A DNA stretch of 64,000 nt. Source: Rubrivivax gelatinosus (GTDB lineage Bacteria > Pseudomonadota > Gammaproteobacteria > Burkholderiales > Burkholderiaceae_C). The notes below the pieces were generated by a model. The model searched no databases, had not been told where the DNA came from, and worked only from the letters and a program-made list of their open reading frames with translations. Within the stretch, counting starts at the first letter, position 1, and the number at the start of each line of letters is the position of its first letter. The stretch lies in the NCBI RefSeq assembly GCF_004340905.1, contig NZ_SLXD01000009.1:62001-126000 (forward strand). Reading direction: 5' to 3'. Below are positions 56,757 to 64,000 of this stretch, in pieces. The position numbers and the translations under genes are program-made.

Positions 56757-59273
56757 GTGTCCACCTTCCCCGCAAGCGGCCTGCTGCCGCGAGAACTGGT
56801 CCGCCTGGACGCGCGCGTGGCCGACAAGGCCGACGCCATCCGCCAGGCCACCGGCCTGCTGACCGCCGCCGGCTGCGTGCGCCCGGCCTTCGAAGCCAGC
56901 ATGCTGCGCCGCGAGGCCGCCGCCGACACCTTCCTCGGCAAGGGCATCGCCATCCCGCACGGCATGGTCGACGAGCGCGAGCTGATCCAGCGCGACGGCA
57001 TCGCCGTGCTGCAGGTGCGCGACGGCGTCGAATGGAATGCCGGCCAGCGCGCCCACTTGATCGTCGCGATCGCCGCGCGCTCCGACGCCCACATCGGCAT
57101 CCTGCGCCGCCTGACGCGGCTGATGGCCGACGACGAACGTGTCGCGGCGCTGGCGCGCACCGACGACGCGGACGCGCTGATCCGCGCGCTGGCCGGCGTC
57201 GAGATCGCGCCCGACGAAGCCGACGCCCCGGCCGAGGACTTCGCGCGCCGTTTCGACTGGGTCGTCGACTACCCCAGCGGCCTGCATGCGCGCCCGGCCA
57301 CCGAATGGGCCGAGACCGCACGCCGCTTCGCCGCCCGGGTGCGGGTGCGCCACGGCGCCGAAGCCGCCGACGCGCGCAACCTGATCGCGCTGCTGCAGCT
57401 GGGCCTGCGCTGCGGCGACACCGTCACCGTCTCGGCCGACGGCCCCGACGCCGCCGACGCGCTGGCCACGCTGCGCATCGTGCTCGCGGGCCTGAGCACC
57501 CGCGAGAAGGCCGACGCCGAGAAGGCCGAGCGCAAGCGCCGCGCCGCCGCCGGCGCCTGGCAGCCGCCGGGCACGCCCGAGGCCGTCACCGGCGTCGGCG
57601 CATCGCCGGGGCTGGCGATCGGCAGGCTGCACCGGCTGCACGCCGGGCCGATGGTCGTGCCCGACGAGCCGGTCGACCTGGTCGAGGCCGCCGACCGACT
57701 GCACGGCGCGCTCGCCCGCGCCCGCGACGAGCTGCGTGCCGTCGCCGACGACACCAGCCGCCGCCTGGGCGCCGCCGACGCGGCGATCTTCCGCGCCCAG
57801 GCCGAACTGCTGAACGACCCGGCGCTGATCACGCTGGCTTCGCAGCACCTGGTCGAAGGCCACGGCGTCGCCTGGGCCTGGCACGCGGCCGTCGAGGAGA
57901 CCGCCGGCCGCCTGGCCTCGCTGGGCAACGCCGTGCTCGCCGGCCGCGCCACCGACCTGCGCGACGTCGGCCACCGCGTGCTGGCGCAGATCGACCCGGC
58001 GCTGGCGCGCCCGGCCGCCGCCGAGGTGCCGGCCGGCAGCATCCTCGTCGCCGAGGACCTGACGCCCAGCGACACCGCCGGGCTGGACGCCGAACGTGTC
58101 GTCGGCCTCGTCACCGCCCAGGGCGGGCCGACCTCGCACACCGCGATCCTGGCGCGCACGCTGGGGCTGCCGGCGGTGGTCGGCGCCGGGGCCGCGCTGG
58201 CAGCGCTGGAAGCCGGCGCGCCGGCCATCGTCGACGGCAGCGGCGGCCGGCTGTTCCTGGCGCCGTCGGACGCCGATCTGGCCTCGGCGCGTGCCTGGAT
58301 CGCCGCCGAGGAGGCGCGCCGCGCCCAGGCCGCCGAGGCGCGTGCGCTGCCGGCACGCACGCGCGACGGCCACACGGTCTCGATCGGCGCCAACATCAAC
58401 CTCGCCGACCAGGCCGCGTTCGCGATCGCCCAGGGCGCCGAAGGCGTGGGCCTGATGCGCACCGAGTTCCTGTTCCTCGAACGCGGCGAGACGCCGTCCG
58501 AGGAAGACCAGTACCAGGCCTACAAGGCGATGGCCGACGCGCTGCAGGGTCGGCCGCTGGTCATCCGCGCGCTGGACATCGGCGGCGACAAGCAGGTCGC
58601 GCACCTGGAGCTGCCGCGCGAGGAGAACCCCTTCCTCGGCGTGCGCGGCGCGCGCCTGCTGCTGCGCCGGCCCGAGCTGCTGGTGCCGCAGATCCGCGCG
58701 CTGTACCGCGCCGGCCGCGACGGCGCGCCGATCTCGGTGATGTTCCCGATGATCACCTCGGCCGCCGAGCTGCTGGCGCTGCGCGAGACCTGCGAGCGCA
58801 TCCGCGAGGAGCTGCAGGCGCCCAAGCTGCCGCTGGGCATCATGATCGAGGTGCCCTCGGCGGCGCTGCTGGCCGCCGACCTGGCGCAGCACGCCGACTT
58901 CTTCTCCATCGGCACCAACGACCTGACGCAGTACACGCTGGCCATCGACCGCCAGAACCCGGTGCTGGCACCCGAGGCCGACAGCCTGCACCCGGCGGTG
59001 CTGCGGCTGATCGGGCTGACGGTGCAGGGCGCGCACCTGCACGGCCGCTGGGTCGGCGTCTGCGGCGGCCTGGCGGGCGACCCGCACGGCGCCGCGCTGC
59101 TCGCCGGCCTGGGCGTCGACGAGCTGTCGATGACGCCGCGCGACATCCCGGCGGTCAAGGAGCGGCTGCGTGCCGCCGAGCTGCCGGCGCTGCAGGCGCT
59201 GGCGCGCCAGGCGCTGGCCGCGCCCGACGCTGCCGCGGTGCGCGCGCTGGCCGACGGCGGGGAGGGCGCATGA
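56757..59273 (+). CDS. fruB: Fructose PTS multiphosphoryl transfer protein EIIA-HPr-EI
   Basis: An 838-residue fusion that carries phosphate from PEP to the fructose permease. Domain order: EIIA-Fru (about 5-150, His68 in GKGIAIPHG), HPr (about 165-255, His177 in [13 protein letters not shown]) and enzyme I (about 285-830). In enzyme I, the phosphohistidine is His461 in [12 protein letters not shown], with [42 protein letters not shown] and the late GVCGGLAGD. All three phosphorylation sites are intact. This EI-containing form, as in Rhodobacter and Xanthomonas, needs no separate EI or HPr. It starts with GTG, with GGAG eight bases before. Confidence 0.97.
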   Translation: MSTFPASGLLPRELVRLDARVADKADAIRQATGLLTAAGCVRPAFEASMLRREAAADTFLGKGIAIPHGMVDERELIQRDGIAVLQVRDGVEWNAGQRAHLIVAIAARSDAHIGILRRLTRLMADDERVAALARTDDADALIRALAGVEIAPDEADAPAEDFARRFDWVVDYPSGLHARPATEWAETARRFAARVRVRHGAEAADARNLIALLQLGLRCGDTVTVSADGPDAADALATLRIVLAGLSTREKADAEKAERKRRAAAGAWQPPGTPEAVTGVGASPGLAIGRLHRLHAGPMVVPDEPVDLVEAADRLHGALARARDELRAVADDTSRRLGAADAAIFRAQAELLNDPALITLASQHLVEGHGVAWAWHAAVEETAGRLASLGNAVLAGRATDLRDVGHRVLAQIDPALARPAAAEVPAGSILVAEDLTPSDTAGLDAERVVGLVTAQGGPTSHTAILARTLGLPAVVGAGAALAALEAGAPAIVDGSGGRLFLAPSDADLASARAWIAAEEARRAQAAEARALPARTRDGHTVSIGANINLADQAAFAIAQGAEGVGLMRTEFLFLERGETPSEEDQYQAYKAMADALQGRPLVIRALDIGGDKQVAHLELPREENPFLGVRGARLLLRRPELLVPQIRALYRAGRDGAPISVMFPMITSAAELLALRETCERIREELQAPKLPLGIMIEVPSAALLAADLAQHADFFSIGTNDLTQYTLAIDRQNPVLAPEADSLHPAVLRLIGLTVQGAHLHGRWVGVCGGLAGDPHGAALLAGLGVDELSMTPRDIPAVKERLRAAELPALQALARQALAAPDAAAVRALADGGEGA

Positions 59274-60241
59274 CGATCCGCTGCGTCAGCTTCAACCCGG
59301 CGATCGACCAGACGGTGACGCTGGAGCGCCTGGTGCCGGGCGAGGTCGTGCGCGCGCTCGCCGTGCGCCACGACGCCGGCGGCAAGGGCGTCAACGTCGC
59401 CTCCTGCCTGGCCGACGCGGGCCAGGCGGTCGAGCTGCACGGGCTGCTGGGCCGCGACAACGCGGCGATCTTCGAGCAGCTCTTCGCCGCCAAAGGCATC
59501 GCCGACCGGCTGCAGCGTGTGGCCGGCGCGACGCGCACCAACGTCAAGCTGCTGGAGACCGGCGGCCGCACCACCGACGTCAACCTGCCGGGGTTCACGG
59601 CTGGCGAGGCCGATGCCGAGGTGGTGTTCGCCGGGCTGGCCCAGGTCGGCGCTGGCGAGCTGGTCGTGATCTCCGGCAGCCAGCCGGCTGGCCTGGCGGC
59701 CGACACCAGCGCGCGCCTGGCCGCGGCGCTGGCCGGGCGCGGCGCGCGCGTCGTCGCCGACCTCAGCGGCGCGGCGCTGGACGCCGTGCTCGCCTTGCCG
59801 CCCGGCGCGCTGCCCTACGCCGTCAAGCCCAACCGCGCCGAGCTCGAAGCCTGGGCCGGGCGGCGCTTCGACGAACGCACGGCGCTGGTCGACGCGGCGC
59901 GCGCGCTGGTCGCGCGCGGCATCGCGCTGGTCGTCGTCTCGCTGGGCACCGAAGGCGCGGCCTTCGTCAGCGCCGAGGGCGCGCTGCAGGCGGCGCCGCC
60001 GCGGCTGGCCACCGGCAGCACGGTGGGCGCCGGCGACGCGATGGTCGCCGGCATCGCCTCGGCGCTGGCCGACGGCCTGGCGCTGGAGGCGCTGGCGCGC
60101 CGCGCGACGGCTTTTGCCGCCGGCAAGCTGGGCCGCGAAGGCGCGCATTTGCCGCCGGCCGCCGAACTGGAAGCCCTGGCCGCCGCGGTGCGGCCGCAGC
60201 CGCTGGACGTCTGGGCCGCGGCCCCCGGGAGCAGAACATGA
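59270..60241 (+). CDS. fruK: 1-phosphofructokinase
   Basis: A 323-residue PfkB-family kinase that turns fructose 1-phosphate into fructose 1,6-bisphosphate. Seen: [70 protein letters not shown] and the catalytic [18 protein letters not shown] with the base Asp. Its ATG overlaps the fruB stop and its stop overlaps the fruA ATG, each by four bases, so the whole operon is translationally coupled. Confidence 0.96.
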   Translation: MTIRCVSFNPAIDQTVTLERLVPGEVVRALAVRHDAGGKGVNVASCLADAGQAVELHGLLGRDNAAIFEQLFAAKGIADRLQRVAGATRTNVKLLETGGRTTDVNLPGFTAGEADAEVVFAGLAQVGAGELVVISGSQPAGLAADTSARLAAALAGRGARVVADLSGAALDAVLALPPGALPYAVKPNRAELEAWAGRRFDERTALVDAARALVARGIALVVVSLGTEGAAFVSAEGALQAAPPRLATGSTVGAGDAMVAGIASALADGLALEALARRATAFAAGKLGREGAHLPPAAELEALAAAVRPQPLDVWAAAPGSRT

Positions 60242-62010
60242 GCCACATCGTTGCCGTCGTCGGTGCCGGGGACCGCGGCACCCACGCCTACCTCGTGCGC
60301 GAGGCCTTGCGGCGCGCGGCGCGCGAAGCCGGGCGCACGATCGCCGTCGAGCTGCACACCGAGGACGGTGTGATCGACCCCCTGGACGCCGCCGCGCTGC
60401 GCGAGGCGCATGCCTTGCTGCTGGTCGGCGACCTGCGGCCCGACGCGCGTTTCGACGGCCTGTCGCCGTACACCGCGACGCTGGCCGAGGTGCTGCACGA
60501 CGCGCGTGCGGTGCTGGTGCTGGCCGGGGCCGCGGCGGCGACGCCGGCCGGTGCGGCCAGCGCGCCGCGGCCCGCCGCGCCGGCGCCCGCGGCACCGGCT
60601 TCGTCGTCTTCTGCAGCGCCGCTGAAGATCGTCGCCGTCACGTCCTGCCCGACCGGCATCGCGCACACCTTCATGGCCGCCGAAGGGCTGCAGGAAGGCG
60701 CCAAGGCGCTGGGTCACCAGATCCGCGTCGAGACCCAGGGCTCGGTCGGCTCGCAGGACGCGCTGACGCCGGCCGAGATTGCCGCAGCCGACCTGGTGCT
60801 GATCGCCGCCGACCGCCAGGTCGAGCTCTCGCGATTCGCCGGCAAGCGCCTGTTCCAGTCGCCGACCAAACCGGCGATCGGCGACGGCGCCGGGCTGATC
60901 AAGCGCGCGCTGGCCGAGGCGCGTGTGCACGGCGGCGAGGCCGCGCCGGAGGCGTCGGCGTCGGCCGCCGCCCCGGCCGCGCGCACCGGCGTCTACAAGC
61001 ACCTGATGACCGGCGTGTCCTTCATGCTGCCCTTCGTCGTCGCCGGCGGGCTGCTGATCGCGATCGCCTTCGCGCTCGGCGGCATCTACGTCTACGACGA
61101 CGCGCACCAGGGCACGCTGGGCTGGACGCTGTTCCAGATCGGCGCCAAGGGTGCGTTCACGCTGATGGTGCCGGCGCTGGCCGGCTACATCGCCTACTCG
61201 ATCGCCGACCGGCCGGGCATCGCGCCGGGCATGACCGGCGGCGTCATCGCCGGGGCGATCGGCGCCGGTTTCCTCGGTGGCATCGTCGCCGGCTTCATCG
61301 CCGGCTACGGCGTGCTGTGGCTGAACAAGGCGATCAAGCTGCCGCGCACGCTGGAGGGGCTCAAGCCCGTGCTGATCCTGCCGCTGCTGGGCACGGCGGC
61401 GACCGGGCTCCTGATGTACTACGTCGTCGGCGCCCCGGCGGCGACGCTGCTGGCGGCGCTGACCACCTGGCTGCAAGGCATGCAGGGCGCGTCGGCCGTG
61501 GTGCTCGGGCTGATCCTGGGCGGCATGATGGCGGTGGACATGGGCGGGCCGATCAACAAGGCGGCCTACGTCTTCGGCACGACGCTGATCGCGGCCAACG
61601 TCACCGAGCCGATGGCCGCGGTGATGTGCGCCGGCATGACGCCGCCGCTGGCGCTGGCCGTGGCCTGCAAGCTGCTGCCTTCGCGTTTCACCGCCGAGGA
61701 GCGCGAGGCCGGCAACGCCGCCTTCGTGCTCGGGCTGGCTTTCGTCACCGAAGGCGCGATCCCGTTCGCGGCGCGCGACCCGCTGCGTGTGATCCCTTCG
61801 CTGATCGCCGGCTCGGCGGTCGCCGGCGCGATCTGCCTGGCGATGGGCGTGCAGCTCAAGGTGCCGCACGGCGGCGTCTTCGTGCTGCCGATCCCGAACG
61901 CGGTGACGCACCTGGGCGCCTTCGTCGTCGCGCTGGTGGTCGGCACCGCGGTTTCGGTGGCGGCGCTGGCCGTCGCCAAGCGCCGCGTCACTGCGCCGGC
62001 GGCAGCGTGA
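60238..62010 (+). CDS. fruA: Fructose PTS permease EIIB'BC
   Basis: A 590-residue fructose-specific permease that imports fructose as fructose 1-phosphate. An N-terminal EIIB-like domain without a phospho-cysteine (about 1-100) is followed by an Ala/Pro linker, EIIB (about 128-225) with the phosphocysteine Cys137 in [18 protein letters not shown], and EIIC (about 250-590). In [49 protein letters not shown] and [22 protein letters not shown] are characteristic. Coupled to fruK upstream and to the LanC-like gene downstream (GTGA). Confidence 0.96.
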   Translation: MSHIVAVVGAGDRGTHAYLVREALRRAAREAGRTIAVELHTEDGVIDPLDAAALREAHALLLVGDLRPDARFDGLSPYTATLAEVLHDARAVLVLAGAAAATPAGAASAPRPAAPAPAAPASSSSAAPLKIVAVTSCPTGIAHTFMAAEGLQEGAKALGHQIRVETQGSVGSQDALTPAEIAAADLVLIAADRQVELSRFAGKRLFQSPTKPAIGDGAGLIKRALAEARVHGGEAAPEASASAAAPAARTGVYKHLMTGVSFMLPFVVAGGLLIAIAFALGGIYVYDDAHQGTLGWTLFQIGAKGAFTLMVPALAGYIAYSIADRPGIAPGMTGGVIAGAIGAGFLGGIVAGFIAGYGVLWLNKAIKLPRTLEGLKPVLILPLLGTAATGLLMYYVVGAPAATLLAALTTWLQGMQGASAVVLGLILGGMMAVDMGGPINKAAYVFGTTLIAANVTEPMAAVMCAGMTPPLALAVACKLLPSRFTAEEREAGNAAFVLGLAFVTEGAIPFAARDPLRVIPSLIAGSAVAGAICLAMGVQLKVPHGGVFVLPIPNAVTHLGAFVVALVVGTAVSVAALAVAKRRVTAPAAA

Positions 62011-63230
62011 GCGTCGCCATCCTCGACCCTTCGCGCCACGAGCCGCTGGCGGCGGCCTGGTCGGAGGCTGCCGCGCGCCAGTCGCTGGCGCGCATCGTCT
62101 CCTCGGCGCTGGACGAAGCCGACGCGCTCGGCTGGCCCGCCCACCCGCTGGACGACCCGGAGTCGCCCGACGACCACCGCCACGCGCTCTACCACGGTGC
62201 CGCCGGCGTGCTGTGGACGCTGCGCCGGCTGGTGCAGGACGGCGCCATCGCCGACTCGCCGAAGCGCCGGGCTCTGGAAGACCGCCTGCTCGACGGCCTC
62301 GTCGAACGCAACGCCGCGGCGCGCAAGCCCGACGAACGCGGCTCGTTCTGGCTCGGCGACACCGGGCTGGAACTGCTGGCCTGGCAGGTGCGCAAAGACG
62401 CCGCGACGCTGGACCGGCTGGAGGCGCTGCTGACGGCGCAGCTCGACCACCCGTCGCTGGAGTCGCTGTGGAGCTTCCCGGGCAGCGCGCTGGCCGCGGT
62501 GCACCTGGCCGAGCAGGACGGCGGCGCACGCTGGCGCTCGCTGGCCGAAGCCGCCGTCGCCCGGCTGCTGGCGACCCGCATCGCCGACCCCGAGACCGGT
62601 ACGCCGGTCTGGGAACAGGATCTCTACGGCCGCCGCGTGCGCTGGCTGGGCGCCGGCCACGGGCTGGCCGGCAACGTCTACCTGGCGCTGCGTGCGCGCC
62701 GTCTGGTGCCCGAGACCGCGGTCGCGTCGCTGCTGGATGGTGCGTACACGACGCTGGCCGCGACCGCGCTGCGTGGCGAAGGCGCGCAGGCCGGCGCCTG
62801 GAACTGGCACCCGATGATCGACGCCGCGCGTGTCGCCGGCCGGCTGCCGCTGCTGCAGGACTGCCACGGTTCGCCCGGCATCCTGGCCCGGCTGGCCGAG
62901 GCGCCGCGCACGCCCGAGTGGGACGAGCTGCTGCTCGCCGCCGGCGAAGCGGTCTGGCTCGCCGGCCCGCTGAGCAAGGGCCCGAGCCTGTGCCATGGCA
63001 CGGCCGGCAACGCGCTCGCGCTGCTGCGCCTGGCCGAACGCAGCGGCGACGATCGCTGGCGCGAGCGTGGCCTGGCGATGCTGGCGCACGCCGCGGCGCA
63101 GGTGGAAGCGGCACGCGAGCAGCACGGCCGCGGCCGGCCGTCCTTGTGGACCGGCGACCTGGGCGTCGCCTGGGGGTTGGCCGAGGCGCTGGCCGGGCGC
63201 GCCCGGCTGCCGCTGCTCGACGTGTTCTGA
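62007..63230 (+). CDS. LanC-like zinc protein at the end of the fructose operon
   Basis: A 407-residue protein whose repeated HG/GxxG motifs fit the alpha/alpha-barrel of LanC cyclases: [47 protein letters not shown] (His218), [13 protein letters not shown] (Cys286) and [18 protein letters not shown] (Cys329-His330). Cys286, Cys329 and His330 would be the zinc ligands and His218 the acid/base residue, as in NisC. No lanthipeptide precursor, dehydratase or exporter is nearby. Bacterial stand-alone LanC-like proteins may join thiols such as glutathione to dehydroamino acids, or do something else. It starts with GTG overlapping the fruA stop, so it is made together with the sugar system. Its stop is one base from that of pyrD. 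Confidence 0.8.
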   Translation: MSVAILDPSRHEPLAAAWSEAAARQSLARIVSSALDEADALGWPAHPLDDPESPDDHRHALYHGAAGVLWTLRRLVQDGAIADSPKRRALEDRLLDGLVERNAAARKPDERGSFWLGDTGLELLAWQVRKDAATLDRLEALLTAQLDHPSLESLWSFPGSALAAVHLAEQDGGARWRSLAEAAVARLLATRIADPETGTPVWEQDLYGRRVRWLGAGHGLAGNVYLALRARRLVPETAVASLLDGAYTTLAATALRGEGAQAGAWNWHPMIDAARVAGRLPLLQDCHGSPGILARLAEAPRTPEWDELLLAAGEAVWLAGPLSKGPSLCHGTAGNALALLRLAERSGDDRWRERGLAMLAHAAAQVEAAREQHGRGRPSLWTGDLGVAWGLAEALAGRARLPLLDVF

Positions 63231-63231
63231 A

Positions 63232-64000
63232 TCAGCGCCGCGCCAGCGCGCGTGCGGCTTCGCCGACCAGCGCGGAGCCGCGGTAGATCAGCCCGGTGTA
63301 GATCTGCACCAGGTCGGCGCCGGCGTCGAGCTTGGCGCGTGCGTCCTCGGCGTTCATCACGCCGCCGACACCGATGATCGGGAAACCCGCGCCCAGCGCC
63401 GCGCGCAGGCGGCGGATGACGCGGTTGCTGGCTTCGGCCACCGGCCGGCCCGACAGGCCGCCGGTTTCTTCGGCGTGGCGCAGGCCCTGCACGGCCTCGC
63501 GCGAGATCGTCGTGTTGGTGGCGATGACGCCGTCCAGCCCGTGCCGTCGCAGCGTCGCGGCGACGACGTCGACCTGGGCCTCGTCGAGGTCGGGCGCGAT
63601 CTTCACGAACATCGGCACGCGCCGGCCCAGCGTCCTGGCGAGTTCGTCGCGGCGCGCGGCGAGTGCGCCCAGCAGCGCGTCCAGCGCCTCGTCGCTCTGC
63701 AGCGCGCGCAGGTTCTTGGTGTTCGGGCTGGAGATGTTGACGGCCACGTAGTCGGCGTGCGGCGCCACGCCGTCCAGGCCGATCAGGTAGTCGTCGACGG
63801 CGCGCTCGATCGGCGTCGCGGCGTTCTTGCCGATGTTCAGGCCCAGGATGCCGCCGGCGGCGCGGAAGGACTTGGCGCGCTGCACGTTGGCGACGAAAGC
63901 CGCCAGGCCGTCGTTGTTGAAGCCCATGCGGTTGATCAGCGCCTCGGCCTCGGGCAGGCGGAACATGCGCGGCTTCGGGTTGCCCGGCTGCGGCCTGGGC
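63232..64000 (-). CDS. pyrD: Dihydroorotate dehydrogenase (quinone, class 2), N-terminus outside window
   Basis: The last 256 residues of PyrD, which oxidises dihydroorotate to orotate in pyrimidine synthesis, handing electrons to quinone at the membrane. The frame enters from the right edge ([31 protein letters not shown]). FMN and catalytic motifs follow: [28 protein letters not shown] (with the catalytic Ser), [75 protein letters not shown]. The catalytic serine (rather than cysteine) marks class 2. Everything before these residues is cut off. It ends one base from the LanC-like stop, with no room for a separate terminator. Confidence 0.96.
   Translation of the reverse strand, partial: PRPQPGNPKPRMFRLPEAEALINRMGFNNDGLAAFVANVQRAKSFRAAGGILGLNIGKNAATPIERAVDDYLIGLDGVAPHADYVAVNISSPNTKNLRALQSDEALDALLGALAARRDELARTLGRRVPMFVKIAPDLDEAQVDVVAATLRRHGLDGVIATNTTISREAVQGLRHAEETGGLSGRPVAEASNRVIRRLRAALGAGFPIIGVGGVMNAEDARAKLDAGADLVQIYTGLIYRGSALVGEAARALARR

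Noticed and set aside
62007-63230. Lanthipeptide biosynthesis cluster
   Set aside because: Only a LanC-like gene is present; there is no LanB/LanM dehydratase, precursor peptide, protease or exporter, and the gene is coupled to fruA.

Overview
The window is very GC-rich and codon-biased towards G/C in third position. It comes from a beta-proteobacterium of the order Burkholderiales, probably near Rubrivivax, Leptothrix or Roseateles. Signs of this are the DUF1178, DUF2069 and YihY proteins, a PEP-CTERM protein, a TRAP transporter, an EIIA-HPr-EI fusion FruB, and a class 2 (membrane, quinone-linked) PyrD. It is chromosomal and gene-dense. I see no rRNA, tRNA, CRISPR, phage or insertion sequence. 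Both ends cut genes: a DUF1178 protein on the left and pyrD on the right.

Layout. 1-6.9 kb: DUF1178 end, GlcD-type FAD oxidase, DUF2069, YihY membrane protein, a large secreted ExeM/NucH-type nuclease and a small PEP-CTERM protein. 6.9-9.8 kb: TRAP transporter (dctQ-dctM-dctP order on the minus strand). 10.1-15.1 kb: alpha/beta hydrolase and metY (minus), then a CBS protein, aroC and an MFS permease (plus). 15.2-22.2 kb: a PAS-GGDEF-EAL c-di-GMP enzyme and a two-gene RND efflux system ended by a strong terminator. 22.3-31.7 kb: a complete type I restriction-modification locus, hsdM-hsdS-(AlbA_2/ATPase)-hsdR-(YgjP metalloprotease), all overlapping or nearly touching. 31.8-35.9 kb: a GtsABC-type glucose ABC transporter with its ATPase (minus). 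36.1-42.3 kb: the glycine cleavage operon gcvT-gcvH-gcvP-sdaA (minus), led by a tandem glycine riboswitch.

42.4-46.8 kb: acyl-CoA synthetase, an enoyl-CoA hydratase-like protein lacking the catalytic glutamates, and a lipoprotein S9 peptidase. 46.9-49.0 kb: a three-gene YjfC/YjfL/YjfM-like cluster. 49.1-56.6 kb: ETF-ubiquinone oxidoreductase with a TetR-type palindrome in front, an LhgO-like FAD enzyme, SDR, YceH, thioesterase, GST, and a PAS-LuxR regulator divergent from the scoAB CoA-transferase. 56.8-63.2 kb: a self-contained fructose PTS operon fruB-fruK-fruA whose fourth gene, translationally coupled, encodes a LanC-like zinc protein. 63.2-64.0 kb: pyrD, running off the end.

The most unusual points are: the LanC-like enzyme in the fructose PTS operon; a short palindromic repeat family (three copies), two of which lie in frame inside protein genes (an alpha/beta hydrolase and hsdM); the accessory AlbA/ATPase gene with a 12-bp in-frame tandem repeat inside the restriction locus; and several clear palindromic operators in front of metabolic operons. 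Function assignments rest on motif and family recognition by eye; no database search was possible.
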